Of a stretch of DNA of 64,000 bases, positions 62,444 through 64,000 are shown one piece after another. The notes below the pieces were generated by a model that was given only the letters and a program-made list of their open reading frames with translations, was not told the origin of the DNA and made no database searches. The position numbers were made by a program, and so were the translations under genes. The stretch comes from Agromyces sp. LHK192 (GTDB taxonomy: Bacteria > Actinomycetota > Actinomycetes > Actinomycetales > Microbacteriaceae). Location of the stretch: assembly GCF_004006235.1 (NCBI RefSeq), contig NZ_CP034753.1, forward strand, positions 2,852,001 through 2,916,000, read 5' to 3'. Each line of letters starts with the position of its first letter. Position 1 is the first letter of the stretch.

Positions 62444-64000
62444 ATGACCGACACCCTCGACGACGACCGCACCGCGAGCGACTTCGACGACGACTTCGAG
62501 CCGTTCGACCTCGAGGGTGCACCCGAACTCCCCGCCGAACGCTACCTCGACCGCGAGCTGAGCTGGCTGGCGTTCAACCAGCGCGTGCTCGAACTCGCCG
62601 AGGATCCGCGGCTGCCCGTGCTCGAGCGTGCGAACTTCCTCGCGATCTTCGCCTCCAACCTCGACGAGTTCTTCATGGTGCGCGTCGCGGGCCTCAAGCG
62701 ACGCATCATGACCGGCCTCGCCGTCCCGACCAACGTCGGGCGTGCGCCGATCGACGTCCTGGCCGACATCTCCCGGAAGGCCCACGTCCTGCAGGAACGC
62801 CACGCGCTGGCGTACCAGGAGCTGGTGCGGCCGGCACTCGCCGAGGCGGGCATCCACGTCGTGCGATGGAGCGAGCTGGGAGAGACCGAGCACGCCCACC
62901 TGCGCGAGTACTTCGGCGCGCAGATCTTCCCCGTCCTGATGCCGCTCGCGGTCGATCCCGCACACCCGTTCCCCTACATCTCCGGCCTCTCGCTGAACCT
63001 CGCCGTCCGCGTGCGCAACAGCCGCACGGGCCGGCAGGAGTTCGCGCGCGTCAAGGTCCCGCAGATGCTGCCGCGATTCGTGCAGGTGAGCGCGACCGAG
63101 CACGCCGACGACGCGAGGTACATCGCGCTCGAGGAGCTGATCGCCAACCACCTCGGCGACCTCTTCCCCGGCATGGAGATCCTCGACCACCACGTCTTCC
63201 GCGTCACCCGCAACGAAGACGTCGAGATCGAGGAGGACGAGACCGAGAACCTGATCAAGGCCCTCGAGAAGGAACTGCTGCGGCGCCGATTCGGACCGCC
63301 GATCCGGCTCGAGGTGACCGATGACATGGACGACCTCACGCTCGGCCTCCTCGTGCGCGAGCTCGACATCTCCGACCAGGAGGTCTACCGCCTGCCGGCG
63401 CCGCTCGACCTCGGCGGACTGTTCGACCTGTCGAGGATCGACCGCCCGGAGCTGCACTACTCGACGCAGGTGCCGACGACGAACGCGCAGCTGATGCCGA
63501 CGGAGCCCAACCGGTCGGTCGACGTCTTCGAGGCGGTCTCGCGCAAGGACGTGCTGCTGCACCACCCGTACGAGTCGTTCGCCACCAGCGTGCAGGCGTT
63601 CCTCGAGCAGGCCGCGGCAGACCCGAACGTGCTCGCCATCAAGCAGACCCTGTACCGCACTTCGGGCGACAGCCCCATCGTCGAGGCGTTGATCGATGCC
63701 GCCGAATCGGGCAAGCAGGTGCTCGCGCTCGTCGAGATCAAGGCCCGCTTCGACGAGGCCGCGAACATCACCTGGGCGCGCAAGCTCGAGAAGGCGGGCG
63801 TGCACGTCGTGTACGGGCTCGTCGGCCTCAAGACGCACTGCAAGCTCGCGCTCGTGATCCGCCAGGAGCGCGGGCAGCTCCGCCACTACAGCCACATCGG
63901 CACGGGCAACTACAACCCGAAGACGAGCCGCATCTACGAGGATCTCGGCCTGCTCACGGCCGACGACCAGGTCGGCAAGGACCTCACCCGCCTGTTCAAC
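62444..64000 (+). CDS. ppk: Polyphosphate kinase (3' end outside window)
   Basis: 519 codons are visible of an expected 700 or so. The N-domain has '[21 protein letters not shown]' and '[21 protein letters not shown]'. The H domain has '[16 protein letters not shown]'. In the C1 domain the autophosphorylated His is His465 in '[14 protein letters not shown]', followed by '[25 protein letters not shown]'. It makes polyphosphate from ATP reversibly. The first 30 residues are acidic and extra to the family. A CATGAT word lies 6 nt before ATG 62444. The gene runs off the right edge in frame. Confidence 0.95.
   Translation, partial: MTDTLDDDRTASDFDDDFEPFDLEGAPELPAERYLDRELSWLAFNQRVLELAEDPRLPVLERANFLAIFASNLDEFFMVRVAGLKRRIMTGLAVPTNVGRAPIDVLADISRKAHVLQERHALAYQELVRPALAEAGIHVVRWSELGETEHAHLREYFGAQIFPVLMPLAVDPAHPFPYISGLSLNLAVRVRNSRTGRQEFARVKVPQMLPRFVQVSATEHADDARYIALEELIANHLGDLFPGMEILDHHVFRVTRNEDVEIEEDETENLIKALEKELLRRRFGPPIRLEVTDDMDDLTLGLLVRELDISDQEVYRLPAPLDLGGLFDLSRIDRPELHYSTQVPTTNAQLMPTEPNRSVDVFEAVSRKDVLLHHPYESFATSVQAFLEQAAADPNVLAIKQTLYRTSGDSPIVEALIDAAESGKQVLALVEIKARFDEAANITWARKLEKAGVHVVYGLVGLKTHCKLALVIRQERGQLRHYSHIGTGNYNPKTSRIYEDLGLLTADDQVGKDLTRLFN

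Overview
This window is a stretch of chromosome from a high-GC Gram-positive bacterium, most likely a member of the Microbacteriaceae (Agromyces-like). I base this on about 70% GC, a strong bias to G or C at codon third positions, many GTG starts, and actinobacterial gene families (CarD, WXG100, DUF3027, DUF3263, DUF2530, DUF4032, LigC-type ligase, SenX3/RegX3, GlnR-like regulator, fused IspDF). The words GGATGCC and GGCATCC recur throughout. I see no rRNA operon, prophage, insertion sequence, integrase or CRISPR array, so the segment reads as core chromosome with 71 protein genes (two cut by the window edges) and three tRNAs.

Layout. 1-8.3 kb: end of a cation/proton antiporter, a luciferase-like flavin oxidoreductase beside an F420-reductase-like protein, an M20 peptidase, two MFS exporters, an AlkD-like glycosylase, a SelT/W/H thioredoxin-fold protein and tRNA-Ala. 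8.4-12.6 kb: an unknown coiled-coil membrane protein, an acetyltransferase, galU divergent from a 5-formyl-THF cyclo-ligase, an FmdB zinc ribbon protein and mscL. 12.7-19.9 kb: a 1229-residue helicase-like protein with damaged ATPase motifs, a rhodanese, alanine dehydrogenase divergent from its probable Lrp regulator, and a LigC-type DNA ligase. 20-25.6 kb: a small-protein cluster, tRNA-Arg, a lactonase, a 33-codon ORF, two surface hydrolases (CHAP and NlpC/P60) and an HNH nuclease. 25.8-33.2 kb: a DtxR regulator, serC, DUF2530, DUF3027, a cold-shock fusion protein and an XPB helicase with its companion.

33.2-39.1 kb: a tightly overlapping operon (FAD reductase, FolP2-like pterin synthase homologue, RibD/DHFR-fold reductase), a two-component system and a WXG100 protein. 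39.2-46.9 kb: groEL under CIRCE control, a DUF3048 lipoprotein, cspA, a LytR_C protein, DUF3263, msrB, a nitroreductase, a YdcZ exporter abutting tRNA-Thr, and a DsbA-like thioredoxin. 47-53.4 kb: a sugar ABC ATPase, DUF4032, then cysS-rlmB and ispDF on the minus strand. 53.5-58.4 kb: carD, a lipoprotein, the senX3-regX3/phoU phosphate-sensing locus and gpmA. 58.4-64 kb: a methyltransferase, YgfZ, nitrobindin, two small membrane proteins, a GlnR-like regulator and ppk, which is cut by the window end.

How it fits together. Phosphate physiology is a theme: SenX3-RegX3, PhoU and Ppk lie in one 10-kb stretch, with a PHO-box-like repeat between senX3 and phoU. The strongest reading-level oddities are: (i) short tandem repeats that begin on a stop codon and place further stops in all three frames; (ii) a palindromic terminator that encodes the same C-terminal hexapeptide on both strands of two overlapping convergent genes; (iii) a conserved-looking helicase whose Walker A lysine and Walker B glutamate are gone; (iv) a frame-locked excess of GGCATCC; (v) a -10 box placed 6-9 nt before at least eight start codons, suggesting leaderless mRNAs; and (vi) a 33-codon ORF with clear coding bias.
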